From: an uncultured Comamonadaceae bacterium
GTDB taxonomy: Bacteria; Pseudomonadota; Gammaproteobacteria; Burkholderiales; Burkholderiaceae
Assembly: GCA_946482595.1 (NCBI GenBank)
Contig: CAMLSD010000126.1
Span: 1-11,768, forward strand
Length of the DNA stretch: 11,768 nucleotides
Reading direction: 5' to 3'
Both the position numbers and the translations under genes were made by a program. The notes under the pieces were generated by a model, which saw only the letters and a program-made list of their open reading frames with translations, was not told where the DNA came from and did not search any database. Positions 1 to 9,370 of the stretch are shown here, one piece after another (position 1 is the stretch's first letter; each line of letters starts with the position of its first letter).

Positions 1-176
1 GCACCTACAACTTCCCGCAGGGCCGGCTCACCGACCACCGCATCAACCTCACGCTGTACAAGCTGCAGGCGGTGATGGACGGTGAACTCGACGACGTGAT
101 CGCCGCACTGCGTACCGCCCGCGAAGCCGAACAGATCGCCGAGCAACTCGACGAACTCGGCGTGAGCACGTCATGA
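1..176 (+). CDS. prfA: Peptide chain release factor 1 (RF1), 3' end only
   Basis: This is the C-terminal 57 residues of RF1, the factor that reads UAA and UAG stop codons and triggers peptide release at the ribosomal A site. The gene enters from the left edge with its first whole codon at position 3 and stops with TGA at 174-176. The visible part begins [20 protein letters not shown], the well-conserved RF1 signature after the GGQ domain, and continues into the helical tail ending [10 protein letters not shown]2 lacks the NFPQGRxTDHRIN form, so RF1 is the better call. The GGQ loop and codon-recognition domain lie outside the window. The stop overlaps the prmC start by ATGA. That fits, because PrmC methylates the GGQ glutamine of this very protein. 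Confidence 0.95.
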   Translation, partial: TYNFPQGRLTDHRINLTLYKLQAVMDGELDDVIAALRTAREAEQIAEQLDELGVSTS

Positions 177-1045
177 CGATTGACGGCCCTGCCGCCACCA
201 CGCTGGCCGCGGCCTGCCAGGCGGCCGTGCATGACGGGCTGAGCCGTCTGGACGCACAGCGCCTGCTGGCGCATGCCGCCGGCCGACCGGCCGACACAGC
301 CCGCACCTGGCTGGCCGCACATGGCGACGAGCCCCTCACCGGCCCGGTCGCCGAGCGCTTTCGCGCGCTGGTGCAACGTCATCGCGACGGCGAGCCGATG
401 GGCTATCTGCTGGGCGAACAGGAGTTCCACGGGCTGCCGCTGCAGGTGGGGCCTGGCGTGCTGGTGCCCCGTCCCGATACCGAAACACTGGTCGACTGGG
501 CCTTGTCCTGCCTGCACATCGGCCGCACACCGCGACCACGGGTGCTCGACCTGGGCACGGGCAGTGGCGCCATCGCGCTGGCCCTGGCCCACGCTCACCC
601 GCAGGCCGAGGTGAGCGCAGTGGATCAGAGCCAGGACGCCCTCGCCATCGCGCAGCGCAATGCCCGGCAGCTCGGACTGAGCCCACGCTTCCTGCATGGC
701 AGCTGGTGGGACGCGCTGCCGCCGGACGAGCCGCCCTTCGATCTGGTGGTAAGCAACCCGCCCTACATCGCCGAAGGGGATCCGCATCTGCCGGCGCTGC
801 GCCACGAGCCGCGACAGGCGCTGGTGTCCGGTCCCGATGGTCTGGACGCCATCCGCGCCATCCTGGCCGATGCACCCCGCTGGCTGCAGGCGCAGGGCTG
901 GCTGCTGTTCGAGCATGGCCACGACCAGTCGGAGGCGGTGGGCGAGTTGATGCGATCCCGAGGCTGGCGCGAGGTGCAGCACCGGCACGATCTGGCCGGC
1001 CACCTGCGCTGCACCGGCGGAAAGCCGCCCCTGCCTGCGCAGTGA
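173..1045 (+). CDS. prmC: Release factor glutamine N5-methyltransferase
   Basis: PrmC (HemK) transfers a methyl group from S-adenosylmethionine to the glutamine of the GGQ motif in RF1 and RF2, which speeds peptide release. The 290-residue length is normal for the family. The N-terminal helical bundle that docks the release factor spans roughly residues 1-90. VLVPRPDTE is at about 97-105, the SAM-binding glycine loop DLGTGSG at 126-132, and the catalytic NPPY motif that holds the amide substrate at 195-198. The end has the usual DLAGHxRCTGG form. The ATG at 173 overlaps the prfA stop (ATGA), which indicates translational coupling in a prfA-prmC operon, as in many proteobacteria. I see no defect in any motif. 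Confidence 0.96.
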   Translation: MTIDGPAATTLAAACQAAVHDGLSRLDAQRLLAHAAGRPADTARTWLAAHGDEPLTGPVAERFRALVQRHRDGEPMGYLLGEQEFHGLPLQVGPGVLVPRPDTETLVDWALSCLHIGRTPRPRVLDLGTGSGAIALALAHAHPQAEVSAVDQSQDALAIAQRNARQLGLSPRFLHGSWWDALPPDEPPFDLVVSNPPYIAEGDPHLPALRHEPRQALVSGPDGLDAIRAILADAPRWLQAQGWLLFEHGHDQSEAVGELMRSRGWREVQHRHDLAGHLRCTGGKPPLPAQ

Positions 1046-1080
1046 GCGCCTGGGGCACGGTTCGATCAGGCGTCGACTCG

Positions 1081-1118
1081 CTTCGGTGATACCCGAAGAA
1101 GCGCCCGGCGAGGGCGCT
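1081..1118 (+). terminator. Tandem hairpins after prmC, possible weak terminator
   Basis: Two adjacent stem-loops lie 36 bp past the prmC stop. The first pairs CTTCGG (1081-1086) with CCGAAG (1093-1098). The second pairs AGCGCCC (1100-1106) with GGGCGCT (1112-1118). Neither is followed by a T-run, so if this region ends the prfA-prmC transcript it is not a textbook intrinsic terminator. It could instead stabilise the 3' end or act with Rho. The rest of 1046-1253 shows no convincing gene. Confidence 0.35.
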
Positions 1119-1253
1119 CACACGGGGTCACACCGCGTCACCTCAGGTTACGTTCCGTCGGCGACAGACCACACCGGCGCCCACCGTCATTCCGCCGACC
1201 CACGGCCTGGCGCGGCATCGATCACACCGCGGCCCTGTTTGCAGTGGGCCCAC

Positions 1254-1282
1254 TTGGCGAGGACCCCCGACGGGCATAGCAT
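1254..1282 (+). promoter_or_regulatory. Candidate sigma70 promoter for the outer-membrane protein gene
   Basis: A -35 like TTGGCG (1254-1259) and a -10 like TAGCAT (1277-1282) are separated by exactly 17 bp, each matching consensus at four of six bases. Transcription would start near 1289, leaving a leader of about 60 nt before the ATG at 1351. The match is moderate. It is supported by position, since the gene is separated from prmC by 305 bp and needs its own promoter. Confidence 0.4.
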
Positions 1283-1350
1283 GGGCTCTCACGCCGTCGC
1301 GGCGAGCCCGCATGCCGCCGCACCTTGCAACTCGGAGCAGGAGCATGGTC

Positions 1351-1992
1351 ATGAGCACCGTTTTCCGCTGGATCGGCACGGGTCTCCTCGCTGCGCTGGC
1401 CACTCAGGGGGCGGCGGCGCAGGCGCCCGGCTCGCTGTCGCTGCACCTGCGCAGCTCGGCCTCGGGACTGAGCTACTCCATGCCGTTGACCCTGTCCGCC
1501 GAGGCTGCGGCTGATCCCGCGACCGGCTTGAACTGGGCATCGTCAGAACAGCGCGCACGACTGGGGCAGACGGACCGGGCCGGCCGCGGCAGCGCCGTCT
1601 CGGCCGACCTGTCAGTGCTGGGCGACTACTGGTTTTCGGCCAGCGGCTTTCGGGCCACTGGCGGCCTGATGGTCTATCGCCAGCCACGCCCCCTGGGCTG
1701 GCAGCCGGCCCCCGGGCAGGCGCTGGGGATGAGCACACGCCTCGGCGCAGGCACCCTCCCGTACATGGGCCTTGGCTACAGCGCAGGCATGGGCCGGGCG
1801 CTGGCCCAGCCCTGGGCTTTTTACGCCGACGTGGGTGTGGTCATGCTCAAACCCCGGTCGTCGGTGCGTCTGGGCAGCACCGGCAGCCCGAGCTGGCTGG
1901 GCGGCGGCCCGGGGAGCAGTCAGGACATCGACGCCGGGCGCGACTGGCGGGTCTCGCCGGTGATCCAGATGGGTGTGTCGTACAGCTTCTGA
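1351..1992 (+). CDS. Predicted outer-membrane beta-barrel protein, function unknown
   Basis: A 213-residue protein that I do not recognise as a named gene. It starts with a clear Sec signal peptide: a short basic start, the hydrophobic run WIGTGLLAALATQGA, and a likely cleavage after AAA before QAPG. The mature part alternates polar and apolar residues in beta-strand fashion, with aromatic and glycine-rich strands such as YMGLGYSAG and FYADVGVVML. It ends in VSYSF, with the terminal phenylalanine that the Bam machinery recognises in outer-membrane proteins. A small beta-barrel is therefore inferred. I chose the ATG at 1351 because AGGAG (1339-1343) lies 7 nt upstream. ATG codons at 1345 and 1312 are in frame, but the first is too close to that site and the second adds an arginine-rich stretch. 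It stands alone between prmC and grxD, and nothing nearby points to a substrate. Confidence 0.8.
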   Translation: MSTVFRWIGTGLLAALATQGAAAQAPGSLSLHLRSSASGLSYSMPLTLSAEAAADPATGLNWASSEQRARLGQTDRAGRGSAVSADLSVLGDYWFSASGFRATGGLMVYRQPRPLGWQPAPGQALGMSTRLGAGTLPYMGLGYSAGMGRALAQPWAFYADVGVVMLKPRSSVRLGSTGSPSWLGGGPGSSQDIDAGRDWRVSPVIQMGVSYSF

Positions 1993-2059
1993 GCGCCCGC
2001 AGGGCCGGGCTGCGCGTCACGTGCACGGGCGAGCTGGCCGTGCCTGTCGTGGCAGCCCG

Positions 2060-2100
2060 ATACAGGGGCTTGACGCAGCCGGGGCGCAATACCGGGGCTT
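2060..2100 (+). repeat. Short direct repeat upstream of grxD
   Basis: ATACAGGGGCTT (2060-2071) and ATACCGGGGCTT (2089-2100) match at 11 of 12 bases and start 29 bp apart, in the 168-bp gap between the outer-membrane gene and grxD. A TATAAA box follows at 2107-2112, but I find no good -35 at the right distance. The pair could be a regulator binding site or chance. Confidence 0.3.
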
Positions 2101-2160
2101 TTGCTCTATAAAGGCGGCTGTTCACCTTTCCATCCCGGGCCTTCGCCGGCCCGCAAGACC

Positions 2161-2475
2161 ATGAGCGACGTTCAACAACGCATCGACGACCTCGTCAAGA
2201 ACCACCGTGTCGTGCTATTCATGAAGGGCACGGCGCAGTTCCCGATGTGCGGCTTCTCGGGCCGCGCGGTCCAGATCCTCAAGGCCTGTGGCGTGAACGA
2301 CCTGAAGACCGTGAACGTGCTGGAGGATGAAGGCATCCGCCAGGGCGTGAAGGAATACGCCAACTGGCCGACGATCCCGCAGTTGTACGTCGGCGGCGAG
2401 TTCGTCGGCGGCTCGGACATCATGATGGAGATGTACCAGTCCGGCGAACTGCAGCAGGTGCTCGGCGCCCAATGA
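2161..2475 (+). CDS. grxD: Monothiol glutaredoxin (Grx4/GrxD type)
   Basis: A 104-residue CGFS-type monothiol glutaredoxin. In this family a dimer holds a [2Fe-2S] cluster with glutathione and passes it on in iron-sulfur cluster delivery, together with BolA-like partners. The active-site CGFS is at residues 30-33. The glutathione-binding lysine of MKGT is at 22, the WPTIPQLYV cis-proline segment at 69-77, and the GGSD glutathione-contact motif near 83-86. The length is standard. I chose the ATG at 2161 because MSDVQQRIDDLV is the usual family start. A longer frame back to 2101 would only add non-conserved residues. The ribosome-binding site before 2161 is weak. ubiX follows after 31 bp, so the two are probably co-transcribed. 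Confidence 0.95.
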   Translation: MSDVQQRIDDLVKNHRVVLFMKGTAQFPMCGFSGRAVQILKACGVNDLKTVNVLEDEGIRQGVKEYANWPTIPQLYVGGEFVGGSDIMMEMYQSGELQQVLGAQ

Positions 2476-2506
2476 GGCAGCCGCCCGGCACGGCGCGCGC
2501 AGCAGC

Positions 2507-3103
2507 GTGACACCCCGCATCGTCATCGGCATGACCGGCGCCACCGGCGCGGTCTATGGGGTGCGGCTGCTGCAGCGCTGCCGCGAACTGGGCCTGGAGA
2601 GTCACCTCGTGGTGTCGCCGGCCGGTGTGCTCAATGTGCACCATGAGCTCGGCCTGGATCGGCATGCACTCGAAGGCCTGGCCACCGTGGCCTACCACCC
2701 GTCTGACATCGGTGCGGCCATTGCGAGCGGCAGCTTTGCCACGACCGCGATGATCATTGCCCCGTGCTCGATGCGCTCGCTCGCCGCGATCGCGCATGGC
2801 CTGGGCGACAACCTGCTGGCCCGTGCGGCCGACGTCACGCTCAAGGAGCGCCGCCGCCTGATCCTGATGGTGCGCGAGACGCCGTTCAATCTTGCCCATC
2901 TGCGCAACATGACGTCCGTCACCGAGATGGGTGGCATCGTGTTTCCGCCGCTGCCAGCGTTCTACCATCGCCCAGCGACCATCGACGAGCTGGTCTCGGA
3001 AAGCATCGAGAGGGTGCTGGCACTGGCCGGTGTGGACCAGGCCCGACCGCGGTCGTGGGAGGGCCTGCCCTCCCCTTCGCCCACCCCTTCGATCAGGCCG
3101 TGA
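2507..3103 (+). CDS. ubiX: Flavin prenyltransferase UbiX
   Basis: UbiX joins dimethylallyl phosphate to FMN to make prenylated FMN, the cofactor that UbiD needs to decarboxylate 4-hydroxy-3-polyprenylbenzoate in ubiquinone synthesis. The protein is 198 residues, typical of the family. The FMN-binding start reads IGMTGATGAVYG (residues 8-18), with PCSMRSLAAIAHG at 86-98, the phosphate-binding RETP region at 123-126 and TEMGG with its conserved glutamate at 139-143. Translation starts at GTG 2507. This gives the expected short lead into the first beta-strand, and no ATG lies nearby except the internal one in GMTG. The last 15 residues, rich in Pro and Ser, are not conserved. The 3' end overlaps the convergent transglycosylase gene by 11 bp. 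IspB, in the same window, serves the same pathway. Confidence 0.95.
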   Translation: MTPRIVIGMTGATGAVYGVRLLQRCRELGLESHLVVSPAGVLNVHHELGLDRHALEGLATVAYHPSDIGAAIASGSFATTAMIIAPCSMRSLAAIAHGLGDNLLARAADVTLKERRRLILMVRETPFNLAHLRNMTSVTEMGGIVFPPLPAFYHRPATIDELVSESIERVLALAGVDQARPRSWEGLPSPSPTPSIRP

Positions 3104-3719
3104 GGTCCCAGAACCGGCGGTTGCTCAGCACGGCGTCCGGATACTCAGAACGCCCGCGGCTGCCGTTGTAGCGGCCCAGTGCCATGAACAGGTTGCCACG
3201 CTCGATGTCGAGGTAGTGGCGCAGGATCACGCAACCGAAGCGCAGGTTGGTCTGCATGTGGAACAGCTTGGACGGGTCGCCGTCACCGATGAGGCGACTC
3301 CAGAACGGCATCACCTGCATGTAGCCACGTGCGCCGACCCGGCTGATCGCGTACTTGCGAAAGCCGCTCTCGACCTGGATCAGCCCGAGCACCAGGGCGG
3401 TTTCGAGTCCGGCCCGGCGGCTCTCGTACCACACGGTCTGCAGGAACTCCTCGCGCACCTGGGCATCGCTCTTGCGCCGCTTCAGGCGTTCGCTGCTGCT
3501 GGCCAGCCAGCGCAGGAAGCCCAGGCGCTCCTCGGTGCTGGCAAACACCACACGGGGCGGCGCCGAATTCGACACCGCGGCCGACAAGGCCGTGCGCACC
3601 GAGTTGGCCAGGGGCTCCTCGATCTGGCCACCGGCCCACACCGGCGGCGCGGCGGCCACCATCAGCGGACCCAATCCCCCGGCCAGCAACTGGCGCCGGT
3701 TGATGCCCGGGGCCTTCAT
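3093..3719 (-). CDS. Secreted lytic transglycosylase (SLT domain), probable Tat substrate
   Basis: A 208-residue soluble lytic murein transglycosylase-like protein. Enzymes of this family cut the MurNAc-GlcNAc bond of peptidoglycan and form a 1,6-anhydro end. The start [15 protein letters not shown] has a twin arginine (residues 8-9) followed by a hydrophobic stretch and an Ala-x-Ala-like site near VWA (27-29). Tat export to the periplasm is therefore likely, though the motif is imperfect. The catalytic domain covers about residues 95-195: LIQVESGF with the catalytic glutamate at 117, [15 protein letters not shown] at 126-140, and ALGRYNGS at 180-187. It is the second gene after proS, with start and stop overlapping as ATGA (3716-3719), so it is translationally coupled. 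No LysM or other cell-wall-binding domain is present. I give no gene symbol because several transglycosylase families share these motifs. Confidence 0.9.
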   Translation of the reverse strand: MKAPGINRRQLLAGGLGPLMVAAAPPVWAGGQIEEPLANSVRTALSAAVSNSAPPRVVFASTEERLGFLRWLASSSERLKRRKSDAQVREEFLQTVWYESRRAGLETALVLGLIQVESGFRKYAISRVGARGYMQVMPFWSRLIGDGDPSKLFHMQTNLRFGCVILRHYLDIERGNLFMALGRYNGSRGRSEYPDAVLSNRRFWDLTA

Positions 3720-5461
3720 GCGGCCAGGCGGCCCTTCAGGAAGGCCAGCACGTCATCGGACACCACCGCAGTGGCCTGCGCATCGCGGCGCCCCTGGTAT
3801 TCGACCTTGCCTTCCTTCAGGCCCCGGTCGGAGATCACCACACGGTGCGGCACGCCCACCAGCTCCCAGTCGGCAAACATGGCGCCTGGGCGCTCGCCGC
3901 GGTCGTCGAGCACAACATCGACCCCGGACTCGACGAGGCTGTCGTGCAGGCGGTCGGCGGCGGCCTTGACCTCGGCCGACCGGTCATAGCCGATCGGGCA
4001 GACCACCACGGTGAAAGGCGCCATCGCATCGGGCCAGACGATGCCGCGCTCGTCATGGTTCTGCTCGATGGCCGCACCCAGGATGCGGGTGACACCGATG
4101 CCGTAGCATCCCATCTCCATCAGCCGGGGCTTGCCGGTCTCGTCGAGGTAGGTGGCCTTCATCGCTTCAGAGTACTTGGTGCCGAGATAGAACACGTGGC
4201 CCACCTCGATGCCGCGCTGGATCGCCAGCACACCGCGGCCATCGGGCGAGGGATCGCCCTCCAGCACGTTGCGGATGTCGGCCACGAGATCCGGCTCTGG
4301 CAGGTCACGGCCCCAGTTGGCACCGGTGAAGTGGAAGTCGGCTTCGTTGGCACCGCAGATGAAGTCATGCATCTGCGCCACGGTACGGTCCGCGACGACC
4401 TTGACCGGCTGCTTCATGCCGATCGGCCCCAGGTAGCCGGGCTTGCAGCCGAAATGGGCTTCGATCTCGGCCACCGTGGCAAACCGGAAGCCCGCATCCA
4501 GCCCGGGGATCTTGCCGGCCTTGATCTCGTTGAGTTCATGATCGCCACGCACCAGCAGAAGCCAGACCTGGCTGCGCACGATGTTGCCGGCGTCGTCCTT
4601 CTGGTCAGTCGCCAGCACCAGTGACTTGACGGTGGTCTGCAGCGGCACCCCCAGCAGCGCGGCCACATCCTCGCAGGTGCTCTTGCCCGGCGTTGGCGTG
4701 CGAGTCAGGGCCGCACCCGGCGCAGCACGCCCGCCGGCCGGGGCCACGGCCTCGGCCAGCTCGATGTTGGCGGCATAGTCCGACGTCGGGCAATACACGA
4801 TCGCATCCTCGCCGGTGTCGGCGATCACCTGGAACTCGTGGGAACGATCTCCCCCGATGGCACCAGTATCGGCCGCCACAGCGCGGAACTGCAGGCCCAG
4901 GCGCTCGAAGATGCGGACATATGCCGCATACATGGCGTCGTAGCTGCGTTGTGCACCTTCGATGTCACGATCGAACGAGTAGGCGTCCTTCATCGTGAAC
5001 TCGCGCCCGCGCATGATGCCGAAGCGCGGGCGGCGCTCGTCGCGGAACTTGGTCTGGATGTGATAGAAGTTGCGCGGCAGCTGCCGGTAGCTGCGCAGCT
5101 CCTGGCGTGCGATGTCGGTGATCACCTCTTCAGAGGTCGGCTGGATGATGAAGTCGCGGTCATGGCGGTCCTTCACGCGCAGCAGTTCGGGGCCCATCTT
5201 GTCCCAGCGCCCGGTCTCCTGCCAGAGCTCGGCCGGCTGCACCACCGGCATCAGCAGTTCCACGGCGCCGGCCCGATTCATCTCTTCACGAATGATGCCC
5301 TCGACCTTGCGGATCACCCGCAGCCCCATCGGCATGTAGTTGTAGATGCCCGCGCCGAGCCGCTTGATCAGGCCCGCACGCATCATCAGCTTGTGGCTGA
5401 CGATCTCGGCGTCGGCCGGGGCTTCCTTCAGGGTGGAGACGAAAAACTGGGAGGCTTTCAT
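3716..5461 (-). CDS. proS: Prolyl-tRNA synthetase, bacterial type with editing domain
   Basis: ProRS activates proline with ATP and charges tRNA-Pro. This is the 581-residue bacterial form, close to the E. coli length. Class II motif 1 lies in the first 80 residues, motif 2 is around [21 protein letters not shown] (139-159), and motif 3 is [17 protein letters not shown] (451-467). Between motifs 2 and 3, at roughly 225-405, is the inserted INS (YbaK-like) domain that hydrolyses Ala-tRNA-Pro. The TVKSLV lysine falls at residue 279, matching the editing lysine known in E. coli. The C-terminal anticodon-binding domain is at about 480-581. The ATG at 5459-5461 opens with the family's usual [15 protein letters not shown]. 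It is divergent from rppH and leads the operon with the transglycosylase. A cognate tRNA-Pro gene lies at 10912, probably by coincidence. Confidence 0.97.
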   Translation of the reverse strand: MKASQFFVSTLKEAPADAEIVSHKLMMRAGLIKRLGAGIYNYMPMGLRVIRKVEGIIREEMNRAGAVELLMPVVQPAELWQETGRWDKMGPELLRVKDRHDRDFIIQPTSEEVITDIARQELRSYRQLPRNFYHIQTKFRDERRPRFGIMRGREFTMKDAYSFDRDIEGAQRSYDAMYAAYVRIFERLGLQFRAVAADTGAIGGDRSHEFQVIADTGEDAIVYCPTSDYAANIELAEAVAPAGGRAAPGAALTRTPTPGKSTCEDVAALLGVPLQTTVKSLVLATDQKDDAGNIVRSQVWLLLVRGDHELNEIKAGKIPGLDAGFRFATVAEIEAHFGCKPGYLGPIGMKQPVKVVADRTVAQMHDFICGANEADFHFTGANWGRDLPEPDLVADIRNVLEGDPSPDGRGVLAIQRGIEVGHVFYLGTKYSEAMKATYLDETGKPRLMEMGCYGIGVTRILGAAIEQNHDERGIVWPDAMAPFTVVVCPIGYDRSAEVKAAADRLHDSLVESGVDVVLDDRGERPGAMFADWELVGVPHRVVISDRGLKEGKVEYQGRRDAQATAVVSDDVLAFLKGRLAA

Positions 5462-5516
5462 TTCGGACGGTCGTGAGTCGGTGCAGTGCGCACCCGAGGC
5501 TTCGGTCGTGGAGGGG

Positions 5517-5552
5517 TTGAAACCGCACCAGCCGGTGCAATAATGGTTTCAA
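5517..5552 (+). promoter_or_regulatory. rppH promoter inside a large interrupted palindrome
   Basis: A -35 of TTGAAA (5517-5522), a 16-bp spacer and a -10 of AATAAT (5539-5544) form a good sigma70-type promoter, five of six matches each, firing toward rppH with a start near 5551. The same bases form an inverted repeat. TTGAAACC (5517-5524) mirrors GGTTTCAA (5545-5552), and inside it GCACC (5525-5529) mirrors GGTGC (5534-5538), with AATAAT as an unpaired bulge. This symmetry over both promoter boxes suggests an operator. No clear promoter toward proS was found. The ribosome-binding site for rppH is GAGG at 5564-5567. Confidence 0.5.
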
Positions 5553-5574
5553 TTGACAAAATCGAGGTCTGATT

Positions 5575-6171
5575 ATGCTCGACCGTGAAGGCTTCCGGCC
5601 CAACGTCGGCATCATCCTGCTCAACCAGAGGAACCAGGTTTTCTGGGGCAAACGCATCCGCACGCACTCCTGGCAGTTCCCCCAGGGGGGCATCAAGTAC
5701 GGCGAGAACCCCGAGCAGGCGATGTTCCGCGAGCTCCACGAAGAGGTGGGCTTGCATCCCGAGCATGTGCGCATCATCGCGCGCACGCGCGACTGGCTGC
5801 GCTATGAGGTGCCCGAACACTACATCCGCCGTGACGCGCGAGGGCATTACAAGGGCCAGAAGCAGATCTGGTTCCTGCTGCAGCTGACCGGGCGTGATTG
5901 CGACATGAACCTGCGTGCCACCGATCACCCGGAGTTCGACGCCTGGCGCTGGAACGAATACTGGGTCCCGCTGGACGCCGTGATCGAGTTCAAGCGCGGG
6001 GTGTACCAGATGGCCTTGACCGAGCTGGCCCGCTATCTGCCGCGTGTCAATCATCACAACCGCTATCTGCGCTCGGGCATGCGGCCGCATCATCGCGATC
6101 CGCGCGCCGAGGAATCGATGAATCACGAGGCGCCAGAGCCCATCGTGCCTGAGCCCAAACCCGAGGGCTGA
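5575..6171 (+). CDS. rppH: RNA pyrophosphohydrolase (Nudix)
   Basis: RppH (NudH) removes pyrophosphate from the 5' end of mRNAs, leaving the monophosphate that stimulates RNase E decay. The Nudix box is complete, from G38 to L60: GGIKYGE, then REL at 52-54 and the metal-binding EEVGL at 56-60. The N-terminal [11 protein letters not shown] and WQFPQGGI are family hallmarks, as are the QIWFLLQL strand and the W-rich [13 protein letters not shown] segment near 119-135. The 198-residue length is somewhat above the E. coli protein, owing to a non-conserved tail rich in Pro and Glu ([12 protein letters not shown] form). The ATG at 5575 has GAGG 7 nt upstream. The gene is divergent from proS, a pairing often seen in betaproteobacteria, and convergent with proB after a 35-bp gap. 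Confidence 0.96.
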   Translation: MLDREGFRPNVGIILLNQRNQVFWGKRIRTHSWQFPQGGIKYGENPEQAMFRELHEEVGLHPEHVRIIARTRDWLRYEVPEHYIRRDARGHYKGQKQIWFLLQLTGRDCDMNLRATDHPEFDAWRWNEYWVPLDAVIEFKRGVYQMALTELARYLPRVNHHNRYLRSGMRPHHRDPRAEESMNHEAPEPIVPEPKPEG

Positions 6172-6206
6172 TCGCCCCGATCTGCCGGGCGGACGCGCCT
6201 CGGGCG

Positions 6207-7325
6207 TCAGACCAGCACGAGATTGTCTCGGTGGATCATCTCCGGTTCGCCGGTGTAGCCCAGCAGGCGTTCGAATTCGGCTGACGGCTTGCGGGCGATG
6301 AGTCGCGCCTGCGAACTGGTGTAGTTCGCCAGGCCGCGCGCAATCTCCCGGCCCTCCGGGCTGCGCACGGCGATGACGTCGCCACGCATGAAGTCCCCCT
6401 GCACCTCGATCATGCCGATGGGCAGCAGGCTCTTGCCTTCGTCGCGCACCTTGGCCACTGCGCCGGCGTCGATCACGACGGCGCCACGCAGTTGCAGGTG
6501 GTCAGCCATCCACTGCTTGCGCGCCGCCAGCTTGGGCGTGGCCGCCACCAGCAGCGTGCCGATCGACTCGCCACGTGCCAGACGCAGCAGCACGTCGGCC
6601 TCGCGGCCCCAGGCGATCACGGTCGATGCGCCGCTGCCCGCAGCACGCCGCGCGGCCACCACTTTGGTGATCATGCCGCCCTTGCCGATACTCGAGCCGG
6701 CGCCACCGGCCATGCGCTCCAGCGCCGGATCCCCCGCCTGGGCCACATCGATGAAGCGTGCGTCGGGGTCCTTGCGCGGGTCGGCCGAATACAGGCCCTT
6801 CTGGTCGGTGAGGATCACCAGCGCATCGGCTTCGACCAGGTTGGCCACGAGCGCGCCCAGGGTGTCGTTGTCACCGAACTTGATCTCGTCGGTGACCACG
6901 GTGTCGTTTTCATTGATCACCGGAATCACGCCCAGCCCCAGCAGGGTCACCAGCGTCGAGCGGGCGTTGAGGTAACGCTCCCGGTCGGCCAGGTCCGCGT
7001 GGGTCAGGAGCACCTGCGCACTGCCCAGGCCATGCTCGCGCAGCTTGGTCTCGTAGATCTGCGCGAGCCCCATCTGGCCGACGGCGGCAGCCGCCTGCAG
7101 TTCATGCAGTTCCTTCGGGCGGGCCGTCCAGCCGAGGCGCTTCATGCCTTCGGCGATCGCCCCGCTGGACACCATCACCACCTCACGACCTTCGGCCGCC
7201 AGTGCGGCCATCTGGCGGCACCAGTTGCCAATGGCCTCGGCATCCAGGCCACGGCCTTCGTTGGTCACCAGGCTGGAGCCCACCTTCACGACCACACGCC
7301 GTGCGGTCTTGAGCACCTCGTTCAT
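6207..7325 (-). CDS. proB: Glutamate 5-kinase
   Basis: ProB phosphorylates glutamate to gamma-glutamyl phosphate, the first and feedback-controlled step of proline synthesis, in the cytoplasm. The amino acid kinase domain fills about residues 1-260, with KVGSSLVT at 14-21, VSSGAIAEG at 52-60, INENDTV at 137-143, FGDNDTLGA at 150-158 and the nucleotide-binding GGMITK at 216-221. A C-terminal PUA domain covers about 280-360. It is found in many bacterial ProB proteins, and here the full two-domain form of 372 residues is present. The gene follows obgE after 33 bp, with AGGG shortly before the ATG, so the two are probably co-transcribed. proA is not in the window. A weak 5-bp hairpin overlaps its stop codon, with no T-run. 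Confidence 0.96.
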   Translation of the reverse strand: MNEVLKTARRVVVKVGSSLVTNEGRGLDAEAIGNWCRQMAALAAEGREVVMVSSGAIAEGMKRLGWTARPKELHELQAAAAVGQMGLAQIYETKLREHGLGSAQVLLTHADLADRERYLNARSTLVTLLGLGVIPVINENDTVVTDEIKFGDNDTLGALVANLVEADALVILTDQKGLYSADPRKDPDARFIDVAQAGDPALERMAGGAGSSIGKGGMITKVVAARRAAGSGASTVIAWGREADVLLRLARGESIGTLLVAATPKLAARKQWMADHLQLRGAVVIDAGAVAKVRDEGKSLLPIGMIEVQGDFMRGDVIAVRSPEGREIARGLANYTSSQARLIARKPSAEFERLLGYTGEPEMIHRDNLVLV

Positions 7326-7358
7326 GCTGTCCCTGTCAGATATGGAGAATGCGGCACT

Positions 7359-8656
<1,298 letters not shown>

Positions 8657-8730
8657 GTGGGCCTCCAGCCAGACGCGCACTCAGGATGGTACTGCAGGCC
8701 GGCGGCGTGATCTGGCCTGCGAAAACGACA

Positions 8731-8751
8731 AAGCCCCGGAGGCCGGGGCTT
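8731..8751 (-). terminator. Intrinsic terminator after rpmA
   Basis: A perfect 9-bp stem pairs AAGCCCCGG (8731-8739) with CCGGGGCTT (8743-8751) around a 3-nt loop. Read on the - strand it is followed by TGTCGTTTTC, a broken T-run. It lies 20 bp past the rpmA stop and should end the rplU-rpmA transcript, separating it from obgE-proB. Confidence 0.85.
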
Positions 8752-8771
8752 GTGCTTGAAAGCGTGAGCCT

Positions 8772-9029
8772 TCAGACGGGGGTGACGCTGACGACCTTGC
8801 GGTTCTGCGGACCCTTGACGTCGAAGCTCACCTGGCCGTCCACCAGCGCGAACAGCGAGTGATCGCGGCCGGTGCCGACATTGGTGCCCGCATGGAAACG
8901 GGTGCCACGCTGGCGGACGATGATCGAGCCGGCCGGGATGACCTGGCCACCGAACACCTTGACGCCGAGCATCTTCGGCTGGGAATCACGGCCGTTCCGG
9001 GTGGAACCGCCGCCTTTTTTCTGTGCCAT
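8772..9029 (-). CDS. rpmA: 50S ribosomal protein L27
   Basis: L27 lies near the peptidyl transferase centre, where its N-terminal tail reaches the tRNA ends. The 85-residue protein begins [16 protein letters not shown], the family's conserved start, followed by LGVKVFGGQ and [17 protein letters not shown]. It lacks the long N-terminal extension that is cleaved in Firmicutes. GGAG 7 nt before the ATG serves as ribosome-binding site. It follows rplU by 29 bp and is followed by a strong terminator. Confidence 0.98.
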   Translation of the reverse strand: MAQKKGGGSTRNGRDSQPKMLGVKVFGGQVIPAGSIIVRQRGTRFHAGTNVGTGRDHSLFALVDGQVSFDVKGPQNRKVVSVTPV

Positions 9030-9058
9030 GTTTCAGCTCCTTGAACTGTTGCCGCCGA

Positions 9059-9370
9059 TCAGGCGCTCACCGCGCTGATCTGAAGCTCGGTGTAGGTCTG
9101 GCGATGACCCTGGCGCTTCTGATAGTGCTTGCGACGACGCATCTTGAAGATGCGAACCTTGTCGTGCTTGCCATGAGCCACCACGGTGGCTTTCACGCTT
9201 GCGCCGGCAACCAAGGGCGTACCGACCTTCAGTTCTGCGCCGTTACCCACGGCCAGCACTTCACTCAGCACGATCTCCTGGCCAACGTCCGCAGCAATCT
9301 GTTCTACCTTGATCTTTTCGCCAGCAGCAACGCGATATTGCTTGCCGCCGGTTTTTATGACCGCGTACAT
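9059..9370 (-). CDS. rplU: 50S ribosomal protein L21
   Basis: L21 binds 23S rRNA in the large subunit. At 103 residues it has the standard bacterial length. Family hallmarks are [20 protein letters not shown] at the start, the central [11 protein letters not shown] strand and the basic [18 protein letters not shown] segment near the end that contacts rRNA. The ATG at 9368-9370 has AAGGGG (9377-9382) upstream. It is the first gene of the rplU-rpmA unit and is divergent from ispB. A probable leader of about 215 nt, with a hairpin just before the ribosome-binding site, precedes it and may carry control. Confidence 0.98.
   Translation of the reverse strand: MYAVIKTGGKQYRVAAGEKIKVEQIAADVGQEIVLSEVLAVGNGAELKVGTPLVAGASVKATVVAHGKHDKVRIFKMRRRKHYQKRQGHRQTYTELQISAVSA

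Noticed and set aside
1086..1514. A 142-codon + strand frame starting before the outer-membrane gene
   Set aside because: It overlaps the signal peptide region out of frame, has a His/Pro/Gly-rich composition and no ribosome-binding site.
2023..2043. GCACGG/CCGTGC hairpin after the outer-membrane gene as a terminator
   Set aside because: The 9-nt loop, the 6-bp stem and the absence of T residues make it unconvincing.
2931..3989. A 352-codon + strand frame spanning the ubiX end, the transglycosylase and the proS end
   Set aside because: It crosses three real genes on both strands and shows no domain. It is a compositional open frame.
6173..6208. Short inverted repeats between rppH and proB (CGCCC/GGGCG and GACGC/GCGTC) as a bidirectional terminator
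   Set aside because: The stems are only 5 bp with no T-run on either side, as expected by chance at this GC content.
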